A stretch of DNA of 64,000 bases from Williamsia soli (lineage in GTDB: Bacteria > Actinomycetota > Actinomycetes > Mycobacteriales > Mycobacteriaceae): contig NZ_JAFRDR010000001.1 in the NCBI RefSeq assembly GCF_017377795.1, forward strand, positions 248,001 through 312,000. Direction: 5' to 3'. The first letter of the stretch is position 1; each line of letters begins with the position of its first letter. A model generated the notes under the pieces. The model ran no database searches, had not been told where the DNA came from, and worked only from the letters and a program-made list of their open reading frames with translations. Below are positions 35,221 to 43,737 of this stretch, piece after piece. A program made the position numbers and the translations under genes.

Positions 35221-36195
35221 ATGATCGAGCGTTTGGACAAGCTGCAGCGCAAGCACCCTGTCCTCGGATTCGGTATCGCCGTGATCTACAAGTACGCCGA
35301 CGATCAGGGCGGCTATCTCGCGGTCCTGATGACGTATTACGCGTTTCTCGCCATGTTCCCGTTGCTGCTCCTGCTGACCACCGGCGTCGGCATCGTGCTG
35401 GACGGCAATCCCGGGTTACAGGAACGGGTACTGAACTCGACGCTGAGTCAGTTCCCGGTCATCGGCGATCAACTCGGCCAACCACAGGAGCTGAGCGGCG
35501 GGATCTGGGGTGTGGTCATCGGCGTCGTCGGCGCTCTGTACGGCGCCTCCGGCGTAGGTCAGGCCGCGCAGAACGCGATGAACACGGTTTGGGCGGTGCC
35601 GCGTAACAAGCGCCCCAATCCGATCTTCTCCCGGCTGCGAAGCCTGCTCCTGCTGACGGTCCTCGCCCTCGCCCTGGTCGGGACCACCGTGCTGTCGACG
35701 TACGGCAGCCTCTGGGGACTCTTGGGCCCCTGGGACACCTGGGCAATCGCAATCACGGCGGTGGTCGTCAACTCTGCGGTCTTCATGGTCGCGTACAAAC
35801 TCAGCACCACCAACACGGTGAGCTACCGCGACGTCCTGCCCGGGGCCATCGTGATGGCGATCCTGTGGCAGTTGCTCCAGACCTTCGGAACTTTTTACGT
35901 GACGCAGGTCGTGAAGAACGCCAGCACCACCAACAGTGTTTTCGCGGTGGTTCTCGGTCTGCTCGCGTACTTCTACCTGGCGGCGGCCGCAGTGGTCCTC
36001 ACCGCTGAGATCAATGCCGTCCGGGTACATCGGCTCTACCCACGCGCGCTGCTGACGCCGTTCACAGACGAGGTCGAACTGACACAGGGCGACCGCACGG
36101 CCTACACCCGGCAGGCGAAGGCTCAGCGCGCAAAGGGATTCGAGCAGGTCACGGTCACTTTCGAGAAGGCGAAGAAACCCGACGACCCGAGCTAG
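35221..36195 (+). CDS. YihY/BrkB-family membrane protein
   Basis: 324 residues from ATG 35221; a GTG 9 bases earlier (35212) is an alternative. Six membrane helices are visible, with MTYYAFLAMFPLLLLLT in the first and the conserved GALYGASGVGQAAQNAMNTVW after the second. The C terminus is charged and cytosolic. The family is often annotated as ribonuclease BN by historical mistake; it is an integral membrane protein of uncertain, possibly transport, function. Confidence 0.88.
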   Translation: MIERLDKLQRKHPVLGFGIAVIYKYADDQGGYLAVLMTYYAFLAMFPLLLLLTTGVGIVLDGNPGLQERVLNSTLSQFPVIGDQLGQPQELSGGIWGVVIGVVGALYGASGVGQAAQNAMNTVWAVPRNKRPNPIFSRLRSLLLLTVLALALVGTTVLSTYGSLWGLLGPWDTWAIAITAVVVNSAVFMVAYKLSTTNTVSYRDVLPGAIVMAILWQLLQTFGTFYVTQVVKNASTTNSVFAVVLGLLAYFYLAAAAVVLTAEINAVRVHRLYPRALLTPFTDEVELTQGDRTAYTRQAKAQRAKGFEQVTVTFEKAKKPDDPS

Positions 36196-36394
36196 CGCGA
36201 GCAAAGATCGGACGCCGGACCCAAGGGTGGTGCTACCGCAGTACGTTTTCTACGCACTACTAAATAGCCCGCGTAAGAAAGGTCGGAACTCATCCGGCAC
36301 CTATCCGATCCCTGCGTTCACCGGTTGCGGAAACCTGGTAGGCCCAGTGCTGAACTCGCTGGTTTCGGATCCGTTCTCTGTTGGTGGAGCTTCC
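36196..36394. other. Convergent intergenic gap without recognised gene
   Basis: 199 bases between the 3' ends of the BrkB-like gene and the SfnB-like gene. It contains an AT-richer patch (36238-36275) unlike its surroundings. I see no convincing gene, riboswitch or perfect hairpin; it may be a remnant or hold terminators. Confidence 0.4.
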
Positions 36395-37618
36395 TCAGAT
36401 GACGCCGTGCGTGGGCGGCGCCGACTTGTGAAGCAGAGCGCGACCGATGTGCTGGTACTTCCACCGCACCGGATCGTGCAGGGTGTGGGTGCGCGCGTTC
36501 CGCCAGAAATGATCGAGTCCGAGATCTACTCCCGCACTTCGGGTTCCCGACACCTCGAACAGTGCCGAGGCGACGTCGTTGGCCGCGCGGTCGGCGACGA
36601 TCTTGGCGGTGGCCACGGCGATCGAGGCCGCGGCCGCAGCTTGTGCCGCACCGCGCGCCGGGGTGTCGAACGTGGCATCAACCGCAGTTCCCGCGGCGGT
36701 CAGGGTCGCTTCGGCGGTGGTCACCACGACCGCGAGTTCCCCGAAGCGCTGGATCAGCAGCGGGTCGTCGATGGCCCTGTCGACGCCTGCCTCGAACCAT
36801 GCACGGCTCTTGGTGCGCGCGAAATCCACTGCGGCAGAAAGGGCTCCGCGGGCAATACCTGCATCGATCGCGACATGCAGCAGCTGTGCGAAAGCGCCGT
36901 ACCCGCTCGGTGCACCCACGGCTTTGGCTCTGGCAACCAGTTGATCGCCGCGTACCGACACACCCTCGAAGGTGATCGTGCCACTGCCGGTGGTGCGCTG
37001 CCCGATGCCATTCCAGTCGTCGACGATGCGGACGCCGGCTGCATCCGCGGGGATGAACGCGACGTATTCGCCGTCGGGCAGGCCGGTTTTGCCTTCCGGA
37101 TCGTCCAGTCGCGTCAACACTGCGAGCGTGTGTGCGTACAGTGAGCCCGTGCAGTAGAACTTCGAACCGTCCAGTCGCAGGCCGCCACCGTAGGGGCGGA
37201 TGGTGGTCGCGATGTCGGCGACGGTCTTGCCGCCTCGCTCGGACTGCGCATTGGCAATTCGACTGCCGCCCAGCACATCTTCGAAGAGCTCGCGCTGTTG
37301 GGGTGGCTCGGCGGCCAGCCGGAGCAGATTCAGGTACACAAAATGGCTGTGCGGGATCTGCGCGATGTTGGGGTCGGCGGTGGCCAGGATCCGCACGACC
37401 TCGGCGACCACACTCGGAGCCAGATCGGCACCGCCGAACCGGGCAGGCACCGTGATCGCCAGCAGCCCGCTGGCCGAGAGCTGGTCGATCTCCTTGTACG
37501 GGAGCTTGCGATCGCGATCACGTGCCGCGGCCCCGGTGGCGAAGTGCTGCGCGAGGTCGCGGGCGACCGACAGAGCCTGCTCCGCGGAGTCGATACGTGC
37601 TGCGATCGCAGTGCTCAC
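36395..37618 (-). CDS. SfnB/MsuC-like flavin-dependent oxidase of sulfur acquisition
   Basis: 407 residues. Acyl-CoA dehydrogenase-fold protein of the SfnB / MsuC / DszC group: QLSASGLLAITVPARFGG, IAQIPHSHFVYLNLL, DGSKFYCTGSLYA, and GIGQRTTGSGTITFEGVSV. These members use reduced flavin to oxygenate small sulfur compounds rather than dehydrogenate acyl-CoAs. With SfnG and SsuD/MsuD upstream, the expected step is methanesulfinate to methanesulfonate (MsuC role). It overlaps sfnG by 4 bases and is the last gene of the operon. Confidence 0.85.
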   Translation of the reverse strand: MSTAIAARIDSAEQALSVARDLAQHFATGAAARDRDRKLPYKEIDQLSASGLLAITVPARFGGADLAPSVVAEVVRILATADPNIAQIPHSHFVYLNLLRLAAEPPQQRELFEDVLGGSRIANAQSERGGKTVADIATTIRPYGGGLRLDGSKFYCTGSLYAHTLAVLTRLDDPEGKTGLPDGEYVAFIPADAAGVRIVDDWNGIGQRTTGSGTITFEGVSVRGDQLVARAKAVGAPSGYGAFAQLLHVAIDAGIARGALSAAVDFARTKSRAWFEAGVDRAIDDPLLIQRFGELAVVVTTAEATLTAAGTAVDATFDTPARGAAQAAAAASIAVATAKIVADRAANDVASALFEVSGTRSAGVDLGLDHFWRNARTHTLHDPVRWKYQHIGRALLHKSAPPTHGVI

Positions 37619-38733
37619 GGTGCCCCGACGCCGGCTGCGGTTTCTGCAGCCTCCAATTCGCGAACCAACGGCAGAACTTTGGCGCCGAAGTACTCGATCT
37701 CTTCCTGAAAGTGCAGGAACCCGCCGAGGATGAGGTCGACGCCGAGGCGTTTGTAGGCGACGATGCGTTCGGCGATCTGCTCAGGGGTACCGATCAGCTG
37801 GGTCTTGAAACCGTCGTTGTACTGGACGAGATCTTCGAACTTCGAGTCTGCCCACATACCCTTGCCGTCGGACGTGGATGCGCCGGCCTGCTTGACGGAA
37901 TCCCGGAAGCCCTCCACCGCCGGGCGGTTCGCCTTCTCGATGATCTCCCGGAGGGTGTCGCGGGCCTCGGCCTCGGTGTCGCGGGCGATGATGAAACCGT
38001 TCAGGCCGAACTTGACCTCACGATTGTGTGCCCGAGCCACCGCCCGCAGGTCGTCGACCTGCTCGGTGACCCCGTCGAAGTCCTTGCCGTTGGAGAAGTA
38101 CCAGTCCGAGAACCGGCCACCGTTGTTGCGAGCGGCCGTCGAATTGCCACCCTGGAAGATCTCCGGATTGGGGCGTTCAGGGGTGTTCAGCGGCTTGGGC
38201 TTGAGGGTGAAGTCGCGGATCCGATAGAAGTCGCCGGCGAACTCGACGTTGTCCTCGGTCCAGATCTTCCGGATCACGTCGATGAACTCTGCACTCCGAC
38301 GGTACCTTTCGTCGTGCTCGAGCCACGGCTCTCCGAGTGCCTTGAATTCGCCGGAGAACCAGCCCGACACCACGTTGATCGCGAACCGTCCGTTCGAGAG
38401 ATGGTCTGCCGTGGCGCCGAACTTGGCGAGTACCGCCGGATGCCAGAGCCCCGGATGGATTGCGGCGATGACCTTCAGCTTCTCGGTCGCGCCGAGCAGG
38501 GCCAGACTGAACGACGTCGACTCGTGCTGGAACTCTGCTCCGTAGGACGCCATGTACCGCACCTGGGAGAGCGCGTATTCGAAGCCGACCTTCTCCGCGG
38601 TCTGGGCCAGTTTCTTGTTGTACTCGAAGTCCCAGCTGGTCCGCTGCTCGATTTCGCTGGTCACCAGCCCGCCGCTGACGTTGGGTACCCAGTAGGCGAA
38701 CTTGATCTCGTCTGAGATTTTTTCAGTGGTCAT
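37615..38733 (-). CDS. sfnG: FMNH2-dependent dimethylsulfone monooxygenase
   Basis: 372 residues. Luciferase-like flavin monooxygenase matching SfnG: FAYWVPNVSGGLVTSEIEQ, SQVRYMASYGAEFQHES, ATADHLSNGRFAINVVSGWF and GGNSTAARNNGGRFSDWYFS. SfnG oxidises dimethylsulfone to methanesulfinate and formaldehyde with FMNH2 from a separate reductase; no such reductase lies in the window. It sits between ssuD (27 bases upstream) and the SfnB/MsuC-like gene (4-base overlap). Confidence 0.9.
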   Translation of the reverse strand: MTTEKISDEIKFAYWVPNVSGGLVTSEIEQRTSWDFEYNKKLAQTAEKVGFEYALSQVRYMASYGAEFQHESTSFSLALLGATEKLKVIAAIHPGLWHPAVLAKFGATADHLSNGRFAINVVSGWFSGEFKALGEPWLEHDERYRRSAEFIDVIRKIWTEDNVEFAGDFYRIRDFTLKPKPLNTPERPNPEIFQGGNSTAARNNGGRFSDWYFSNGKDFDGVTEQVDDLRAVARAHNREVKFGLNGFIIARDTEAEARDTLREIIEKANRPAVEGFRDSVKQAGASTSDGKGMWADSKFEDLVQYNDGFKTQLIGTPEQIAERIVAYKRLGVDLILGGFLHFQEEIEYFGAKVLPLVRELEAAETAAGVGAP

Positions 38734-38760
38734 GTTTGAGCTCCTGAGGTTCGGCGCTGA

Positions 38761-39939
38761 TCAAGAAGCGCTGGCGGGTTTGAGCGAAGGCAGGAAGGCG
38801 CCGCGAACGGGCTCGGCGGCCCGGTCGTCGGCGTTGAGGAGTCCACGCTGGATCAGTTTTGGCCGCACTCCCTCCCCGAAGTGATAGGCCTCCTCGACGT
38901 GTGGGTAACCGGACAGGATGAAGTGGTCGAGGCCGAGCTCGGCGTACTCCGCAATCCGATCGGCGACCTCGTCGTGTGATCCGACGAGCGCTGTCCCTGC
39001 GCCACCGCGGACCAATCCGACCCCCGTCCACAGGTTCGGATAGATCTCCAGCGACCGGGCATCGGTGTCGGCGCTGAAAGCGCTGCCACCGCCGTGCAAC
39101 TCGCGCATCCGTCGTTGTCCCTCGGACTCCGACTTGGCCAGGTTCTGCTGAGCGTTTGCCACCAACTGCGGGTCCAGGGCCCCGATGAGCCTGTCGGCTT
39201 CGGCCCATGCCTGCTCGGAAGTGTCGCGCGAGATGACGTGCAGCCGGATGCCGTACGTCAGGTCACGTCCCTCGACGGCTGCCAGACCACGGATCCAGTT
39301 CAGCTTCTCGGCGACGGCGTCGGGCTTTTCACCCCATGTCAGATAGGTGTCGGCGTACTTCGAAGCAACGGTGCCGGCTGCGGGCGATGAGCCACCGAAG
39401 AACACGGGAGGCAGCGGATCCGGCTTACGAGCCAGTTGGGCACCCTCGACGCGCAGATGGCGGCCCACGAAGTCGACGGGATCTTCCCGGGTCCAGAGCT
39501 GCCGGATGATGTCGAGGAACTCGCCACAGCGCTCGTATCGCGCTTCCTTGGACAAGAAGTCGCCGAAGGCCCGTTGCTCGGAGGATTCGCCACCGGTGAC
39601 CACGTTGAGGAGCAAGCGGCCTTTCGACTGCCACTGATACGTCGAGGCCATCTGCGCCGCGAGCGTCGGGCTGGTCAGTCCCGGGCGCAGCGCCACCAAG
39701 AACTTCAGGGTGTCGGTTGTCTCGAGAAGCATCGCGGTCGAGAGCCAGGCGTCTTCGCACCAGAGCCCGGTTGGGGTGAGGACGGCCTCGAAGCCGTTCA
39801 CCTCGGCGGCCCCGGCCAGCTGGTTCAGATAACGCAGGTCAGCGGGGCGATCACCGGACATGTTCGATCCGTGACCACCAGCCATCAGATTCCGTGAATC
39901 GCCGTACGTCGGCAGGAACCAGTGGAAATGCAGTGACAC
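38761..39939 (-). CDS. ssuD: FMNH2-dependent alkanesulfonate/methanesulfonate monooxygenase
   Basis: 392 residues, GTG start. SsuD/MsuD-type enzyme: FHWFLPTYGDSRNLMAGGHG, SKGRLLLNVVTGGESSEQRAFGD, DFVGRHLRVEGA and HFILSGYPHVEEAYHFGEGV, the last typical of the sulfonate monooxygenases. Releases sulfite and an aldehyde from an alkanesulfonate. Together with SfnG and the MsuC-like protein it forms a full route from dimethylsulfone to sulfite, so methanesulfonate may be its main substrate. First gene of the operon, divergent from a ROK regulator. Confidence 0.9.
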   Translation of the reverse strand: MSLHFHWFLPTYGDSRNLMAGGHGSNMSGDRPADLRYLNQLAGAAEVNGFEAVLTPTGLWCEDAWLSTAMLLETTDTLKFLVALRPGLTSPTLAAQMASTYQWQSKGRLLLNVVTGGESSEQRAFGDFLSKEARYERCGEFLDIIRQLWTREDPVDFVGRHLRVEGAQLARKPDPLPPVFFGGSSPAAGTVASKYADTYLTWGEKPDAVAEKLNWIRGLAAVEGRDLTYGIRLHVISRDTSEQAWAEADRLIGALDPQLVANAQQNLAKSESEGQRRMRELHGGGSAFSADTDARSLEIYPNLWTGVGLVRGGAGTALVGSHDEVADRIAEYAELGLDHFILSGYPHVEEAYHFGEGVRPKLIQRGLLNADDRAAEPVRGAFLPSLKPASAS

Positions 39940-40194
39940 AGGCGAGCCTTTCGGTTGAATGCAGAGTTGAACCCAGTGTGGGCGGCTCCCGCGCCGGGTT
40001 CCCAGGGTTCAGATCGCTGTGATTCCAAGTCGACTGTGGGATCTGCGTGGCGACTATTCTCGCCGGTGAACGCCTCTGTGACGTGCGTTCAGTTCAGCCG
40101 GTCCGATCGATGTCCGCGTTGCACAGAATCTGCAAGCGCTGCTACCTTGACGCTTATGACGAGCACAGGCCACTACATCCCGGAGGTCACCTAC
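39940..40194. promoter_or_regulatory. Divergent control region of ssuD operon and ROK regulator
   Basis: Contains, for the ssuD side, a long-range inverted repeat TGAACCC (39968-39974) / GGGTTCA (40005-40011) that could fold in the ssuD leader. For the regulator side it contains TTGCAC (40119-40124) and TACCTT (40143-40148) with an 18-base spacer, a plausible sigma-A promoter. No gene other than the leader ORF was found in the 411 bases between ssuD and the regulator. Confidence 0.5.
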
Positions 40195-40257
40195 ATGACC
40201 ACCGCTCTGGGGTGTCGTCTGCCGTTTGCTCGCGTTCTCTGTTGTCGAATGTCCTGA
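40195..40257 (+). CDS. Cysteine-rich leader peptide (20 aa), probable attenuator
   Basis: ATG at 40195 is preceded by GGAGG at 8 bases, the best ribosome site of the region. Product MTTALGCRLPFARVLCCRMS contains a Cys-Cys pair near the end and a further Cys. A candidate promoter lies at 40119-40148, and a GC hairpin (40261-40284) begins 3 bases after the stop. The regulator gene starts 94 bases later. Such short ORFs with Cys runs act as cysteine-sensing leaders upstream of sulfur genes in mycobacteria. An in-frame ATG at 40157 could give 33 residues but has no ribosome site. Confidence 0.75.
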   Translation: MTTALGCRLPFARVLCCRMS

Positions 40258-40260
40258 TCC

Positions 40261-40284
40261 GAATCCGCCGCACTCGCGGCATTC
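40261..40284 (+). promoter_or_regulatory. Hairpin directly after the Cys leader ORF
   Basis: GAAT-cc-GCCGC-actc-GCGGC-ATTC: a 5-bp GC stem with a 4-base loop, extended by a 4-bp outer stem across a 2-base bulge. CGGCA of its 3' arm (40277-40281) can also pair with TGCCG inside the leader ORF (40220-40224), which would allow alternative folding depending on ribosome position. No U-run follows, so a Rho-type or translational mechanism is more likely than intrinsic termination. Confidence 0.5.
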
Positions 40285-40350
40285 CGTTCTGACATCCCCC
40301 GCTCGGCCACTGCTGTGGTTCTGGGCGCGACAAACCCACGAGGACTCTCG

Positions 40351-41697
40351 ATGACTGCCACACTTGATCACCGCATAGCCACCACCACCCGCCCGTCTGT
40401 GACACGCCCGACCGGTTCCCGCGTCGCCGCGCCCGCTCGTCCTCCTCGTCCGCTGGGAATCCCCAGCCCGAACAAGGCACCGGTGAAATTGGGCAGCGCC
40501 CGCGCTGGGATTCACATCGCCACCCCGCAACTGCACCTGTCGACCAAGCCGGCGGCAGTGGTGTTGCGGGCCGCACGCCTGCACGGCCCGGTGTTCCGCG
40601 ACGCGGCGTCCGGCGCCTCGGGCCTGAGCATCTCCACCGTGAACCGGCAGGTCAGCGCCCTCCTGAAGGTCGGCCTGCTGCGTGAGCGCGCCGACCTCGC
40701 GCCTGCCGGTGCCATCGGTCGGCCGCGGCTGCCCTTCGAGCTGAACACGGCCGAGTTCTTGACGGTCGGCATCCATATCGGCCTCAAGGTCACCTCCATC
40801 ACCACTCATGACCTCTTTCACCGCGTGGTCGGTGCCATCCAGATCCCGACCCCGATCGCCGACAGCCCCGAGCAGACGCTGACGGCCATCGGGCTGAGCG
40901 CAAAGCGTTTTCTGTCGCGGTGGCAGAACAAGAAGGTGCTGTGGGCCGGGGTCGCACTGGCCGGACGGGTCGACAAGGCCGGACGGGTCAGCCATTCCCG
41001 ACTCGGATGGCAGTCCGCACCGGTCGGCGAGGTGCTCGCGTCGGTGATCGGGCTGCCGATCTCCGTGGCGTCGCACGTCGAGGCGATGGCTGCAGCCGAG
41101 CTGCTGCTGAACCCGCAGGCCGAACTATTGGTTGATCCGGGTCAAGAGGGCGGCAGCTTCGTCTACTTCTACGCTCGCGAGACCGTCGGCATCGCCTTCA
41201 CGGTCGGCGGTAGCGTCTACACCCCGACCGCCGGCCCCCCGGAGATCGGGCACTTCCCGGTCGGACGCACCGAACTCCTCGACCCGCACGGCACCGGTCG
41301 GCTCGAGCCGACCGTCAGCGACACCGGCATCGTCGACGCCGCCATCGCTGCGGGTCTGACGATCGAATCAGTGGAAGACGTGCACCAGTTGGCTGCGGAG
41401 GGCAACGAGATCTCCCGAGCCATCCTCGACGAGCGCGCACGGCTGCTCGGCAAGGCAGTCGGCCTGATTGCAGACATCTTCAACCCCGACCACGTGGTCC
41501 TCGGTGGGCAGGCGTTCACAGACGCCCCCTCGACCCTGCCGATCGTCGCGCAGGCCGTCCGCGAGACCTCGGTCGCCGATCGCCGGGACGTCCGGGTGTC
41601 ACGCTCGGGTGCAACGGTGCAGCAGCAAGCCGCAGGTGCGGTTTCCCTCGACGCGATCTACAGCGATCCGGTAGAGGCTCTGGCCAGAACTGCCTAG
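40351..41697 (+). CDS. ROK-family transcriptional regulator (SsuR-like)
   Basis: 448 residues from ATG 40351 with GAGGA 6 bases upstream; a GTG at 40315 is less likely. A low-complexity Arg/Pro/Ala N terminus of about 60 residues precedes the winged helix (ASGLSISTVNRQVSALLKVGLL). The ROK domain follows, with GVALAGRVDKAGRV and GPPEIGHFPVGRT, but the usual ROK zinc cysteine cluster is not obvious. In Corynebacterium glutamicum the ROK protein SsuR activates sulfonate-use genes under sulfur limitation; position divergent to ssuD-sfnG supports the same role. Confidence 0.85.
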   Translation: MTATLDHRIATTTRPSVTRPTGSRVAAPARPPRPLGIPSPNKAPVKLGSARAGIHIATPQLHLSTKPAAVVLRAARLHGPVFRDAASGASGLSISTVNRQVSALLKVGLLRERADLAPAGAIGRPRLPFELNTAEFLTVGIHIGLKVTSITTHDLFHRVVGAIQIPTPIADSPEQTLTAIGLSAKRFLSRWQNKKVLWAGVALAGRVDKAGRVSHSRLGWQSAPVGEVLASVIGLPISVASHVEAMAAAELLLNPQAELLVDPGQEGGSFVYFYARETVGIAFTVGGSVYTPTAGPPEIGHFPVGRTELLDPHGTGRLEPTVSDTGIVDAAIAAGLTIESVEDVHQLAAEGNEISRAILDERARLLGKAVGLIADIFNPDHVVLGGQAFTDAPSTLPIVAQAVRETSVADRRDVRVSRSGATVQQQAAGAVSLDAIYSDPVEALARTA

Positions 41698-41745
41698 CGA
41701 GACGCTTTCCGGAGGGTCGGCCGCGCGTGTTCTGGACAGACGAGG

Positions 41746-41817
41746 AGCGAGCGGAGCGATGCGACGAGGAAGGAAGAACTCGCGCCTGATGGCCGCCCCG
41801 ACAAGCGAGCGGAGCGA
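41746..41817. repeat. Two copies of AGCGAGCGGAGCGA
   Basis: Identical 14-base copies at 41746-41759 and 41804-41817, 58 bases apart, in the gap between the convergent ROK and ABC permease genes. The second copy lies in the loop of the terminator hairpin. Sequences of this form are scattered in genomes of related actinobacteria. Confidence 0.7.
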
Positions 41818-41827
41818 GCCATCAGGC
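41784..41827. terminator. Bidirectional terminator hairpin
   Basis: GCCTGATGGC (41784-41793) pairs perfectly with GCCATCAGGC (41818-41827) across a 24-base loop. It lies between the convergent ROK regulator and ABC permease genes, with no U-run. Confidence 0.65.
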
Positions 41828-41833
41828 ACAGCC

Positions 41834-42688
41834 CTAGTCGGTGGTGCGCTTGTGGTACGCGCGCAATGCGAACGGCGCGAATATCAGGGTCAACGCGATC
41901 GACCAGAGCACCGTCGAGAGTTCCGGATTCTGCAGGGGCCAGGGAGCGTTGGCGGGCGCCGCCGGTCCGTTGCCCCACAGTTCACGCATCGACTGGACGA
42001 GCGACGAGATCGGATTCCACTCCGCGATCGTGCGCAGCCAACTCGGCATCGGCTCTGTCGGGACGAATGCGTTGGACAGGAACGTAATCGGGAACAGCAG
42101 GGTGAACATCACGCCGTTCACGGCTTCCGGTGAGCGCATCACCGATCCGATGAGAATGCCGAACCAGATCATGGCGAAACCGAACAGCAGCACCAGGGCG
42201 AAGGCGAGAGCTGCTTTCGCGAATCCTTCGTGGATCCGCCAGCCGATCAGCAGACCGGTCAGCGCCATCACGACGATGCCGATAGAAGAGTGGATCAGCG
42301 CTGCCACGGATCGTCCGACGAGTACTGACGACCGTGCCATCGGCAGTGACCGGAAGCGGTCGATGATGCCCTTGTCCAGATCGTTGGTCAGACCGAGGGC
42401 GACGATGAACGCCGAGAAGGCGATGGTCTGACCCATGATTCCGGGGAGCAGCCACTCTTTGTAATCGAACCCGTCGCCGGGGCTGATCGACGCACCGAAG
42501 ACGTACGCGAACAGCAGCACGAACATGATCGGCTGCACCGTCACGTCCGAGAGCATCTCGGGTTGCCGTTTGGTGTGAATGAGGTTGCGCCGCACCATGA
42601 CCAGCGACTCGCGCACTATGTCTGGTTTGCCTATCGCCGATCGCGGGGTTGCTTTCGTCGTTCCGGCGTTGCTGGCGGTGGTGGTCAT
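41834..42688 (-). CDS. ABC-2 type permease (DrrB-like)
   Basis: 284 residues; ATG at 42688 is coupled to the ATPase stop as TGATG. A cytosolic N terminus is followed by six membrane helices; GIIDRFRSLPMARSSVLVGR between helices 2 and 3 is the typical ABC-2 coupling region, and NAFVPTEPMPSWLRTIAEWNP precedes the last helix. It forms an exporter with the preceding ATPase. DrrAB systems export drugs or lipids; the cargo is unknown. Confidence 0.9.
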   Translation of the reverse strand: MTTTASNAGTTKATPRSAIGKPDIVRESLVMVRRNLIHTKRQPEMLSDVTVQPIMFVLLFAYVFGASISPGDGFDYKEWLLPGIMGQTIAFSAFIVALGLTNDLDKGIIDRFRSLPMARSSVLVGRSVAALIHSSIGIVVMALTGLLIGWRIHEGFAKAALAFALVLLFGFAMIWFGILIGSVMRSPEAVNGVMFTLLFPITFLSNAFVPTEPMPSWLRTIAEWNPISSLVQSMRELWGNGPAAPANAPWPLQNPELSTVLWSIALTLIFAPFALRAYHKRTTD

Positions 42689-43737
42689 CACTTGTTCTCC
42701 TCGGCGTCGGCGTCGGCGTCTTCAGCTCGGTGTCCGGTGAGGGAGAGGAAGACGTCGTCAAGGCTTGGGCGGGTGAGTCCGATGTCGTCGACGGCGATCT
42801 CGCTGCGTTCGAAGATCCCGGCGATCTTGGTGAGGTCGCCGATTCCGTCAGCACTTGCGGTCAATTGCCGCTGCGACTCGTCGACGAAGACCTCCCCGCT
42901 GTTCTCCCGCAGGAGCCGGGTCGCCTCGGGCAGGTCCTCGGCAGCGGAGACCGTCAGCACCAGGCTGGCCTTGCCCGCCTGTTCCTTGAGCTGCAGCGGG
43001 GTACCGGCCGCGATGATCTTGCCCTTGTCGATGACAACGATGTCGTCGGCGAGTTGGTCGGCCTCTTCGAGATACTGGGTGGTCAGCAGCAGGGTGGTGC
43101 CATGGTTGACGAGTGACTTCAGCACATCCCAGAGTTCCTGCCGGCTTCTCGGGTCGAGACCTGTCGTCGGTTCATCGAGAAACAGCACCGGTGGTGAGGC
43201 CAGCAGGCTGACGGCGAGATCGAGCCGGCGACGCATGCCGCCCGAGTAGGTCTTGACCACTCGGTCAGCGGCGTCGGTGAGCGAGAACTGCTCAAGCAGT
43301 CGGTCACCTGCGGCGCGGACCTCCTTGCGGGGCAACCCGTAGAGGCTGCCGATCATCCAGAGGTTCTCACGCCCGGTCAGCAACTCGTCGACGGTGGCAG
43401 CCTGTCCGGTCAGGCCCATGCTGCTGCGGACCAGGTCTGGATTCTCTGTCACGTCGTACCCCGCGATACGGGCCGTACCCGAGGTGGGCAGGCTCAGCGT
43501 GGTCATCATCCGGACGATGGTGGTCTTGCCCGCGCCGTTCGGTCCGAGCAGTCCCAGCACCGAGCCGGGCGGGACGTGGAAACTCACTCCGTCGACGGCA
43601 CGGACGCCGTCGAACTCTTTGACCAGGTCGATGGCCTCGATGGCGTATTCGGTGGTGACTGCTGTGGAAGTCATGGGGCTCACCGTAGCGACCGAGTCGG
43701 ACATCGGGCCAGCAGTTTTCTTGCTGAGCGTTGACAC
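42688..43737 (-). CDS. ABC transporter ATPase (DrrA-like)
   Basis: 349 residues, GTG start with AGGAG upstream. Walker A GPNGAGKTT, signature YSGGMRRRLDLA, Walker B LFLDEPTTGLD, and the DrrA-type C-terminal extension (about 245-349) with DIGLTRPSLDDVFLSLTGHRAED. The last residues are an acidic run (EDADADAEENK), which is longer than usual. Drives the permease encoded next; the pair is probably a two-gene operon. Confidence 0.93.
   Translation of the reverse strand: MSTLSKKTAGPMSDSVATVSPMTSTAVTTEYAIEAIDLVKEFDGVRAVDGVSFHVPPGSVLGLLGPNGAGKTTIVRMMTTLSLPTSGTARIAGYDVTENPDLVRSSMGLTGQAATVDELLTGRENLWMIGSLYGLPRKEVRAAGDRLLEQFSLTDAADRVVKTYSGGMRRRLDLAVSLLASPPVLFLDEPTTGLDPRSRQELWDVLKSLVNHGTTLLLTTQYLEEADQLADDIVVIDKGKIIAAGTPLQLKEQAGKASLVLTVSAAEDLPEATRLLRENSGEVFVDESQRQLTASADGIGDLTKIAGIFERSEIAVDDIGLTRPSLDDVFLSLTGHRAEDADADAEENK

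Noticed and set aside
36227-37144. Plus-strand frame over the SfnB-like gene
   Set aside because: It is antisense to a clear acyl-CoA dehydrogenase-fold protein and has no recognisable sequence of its own.
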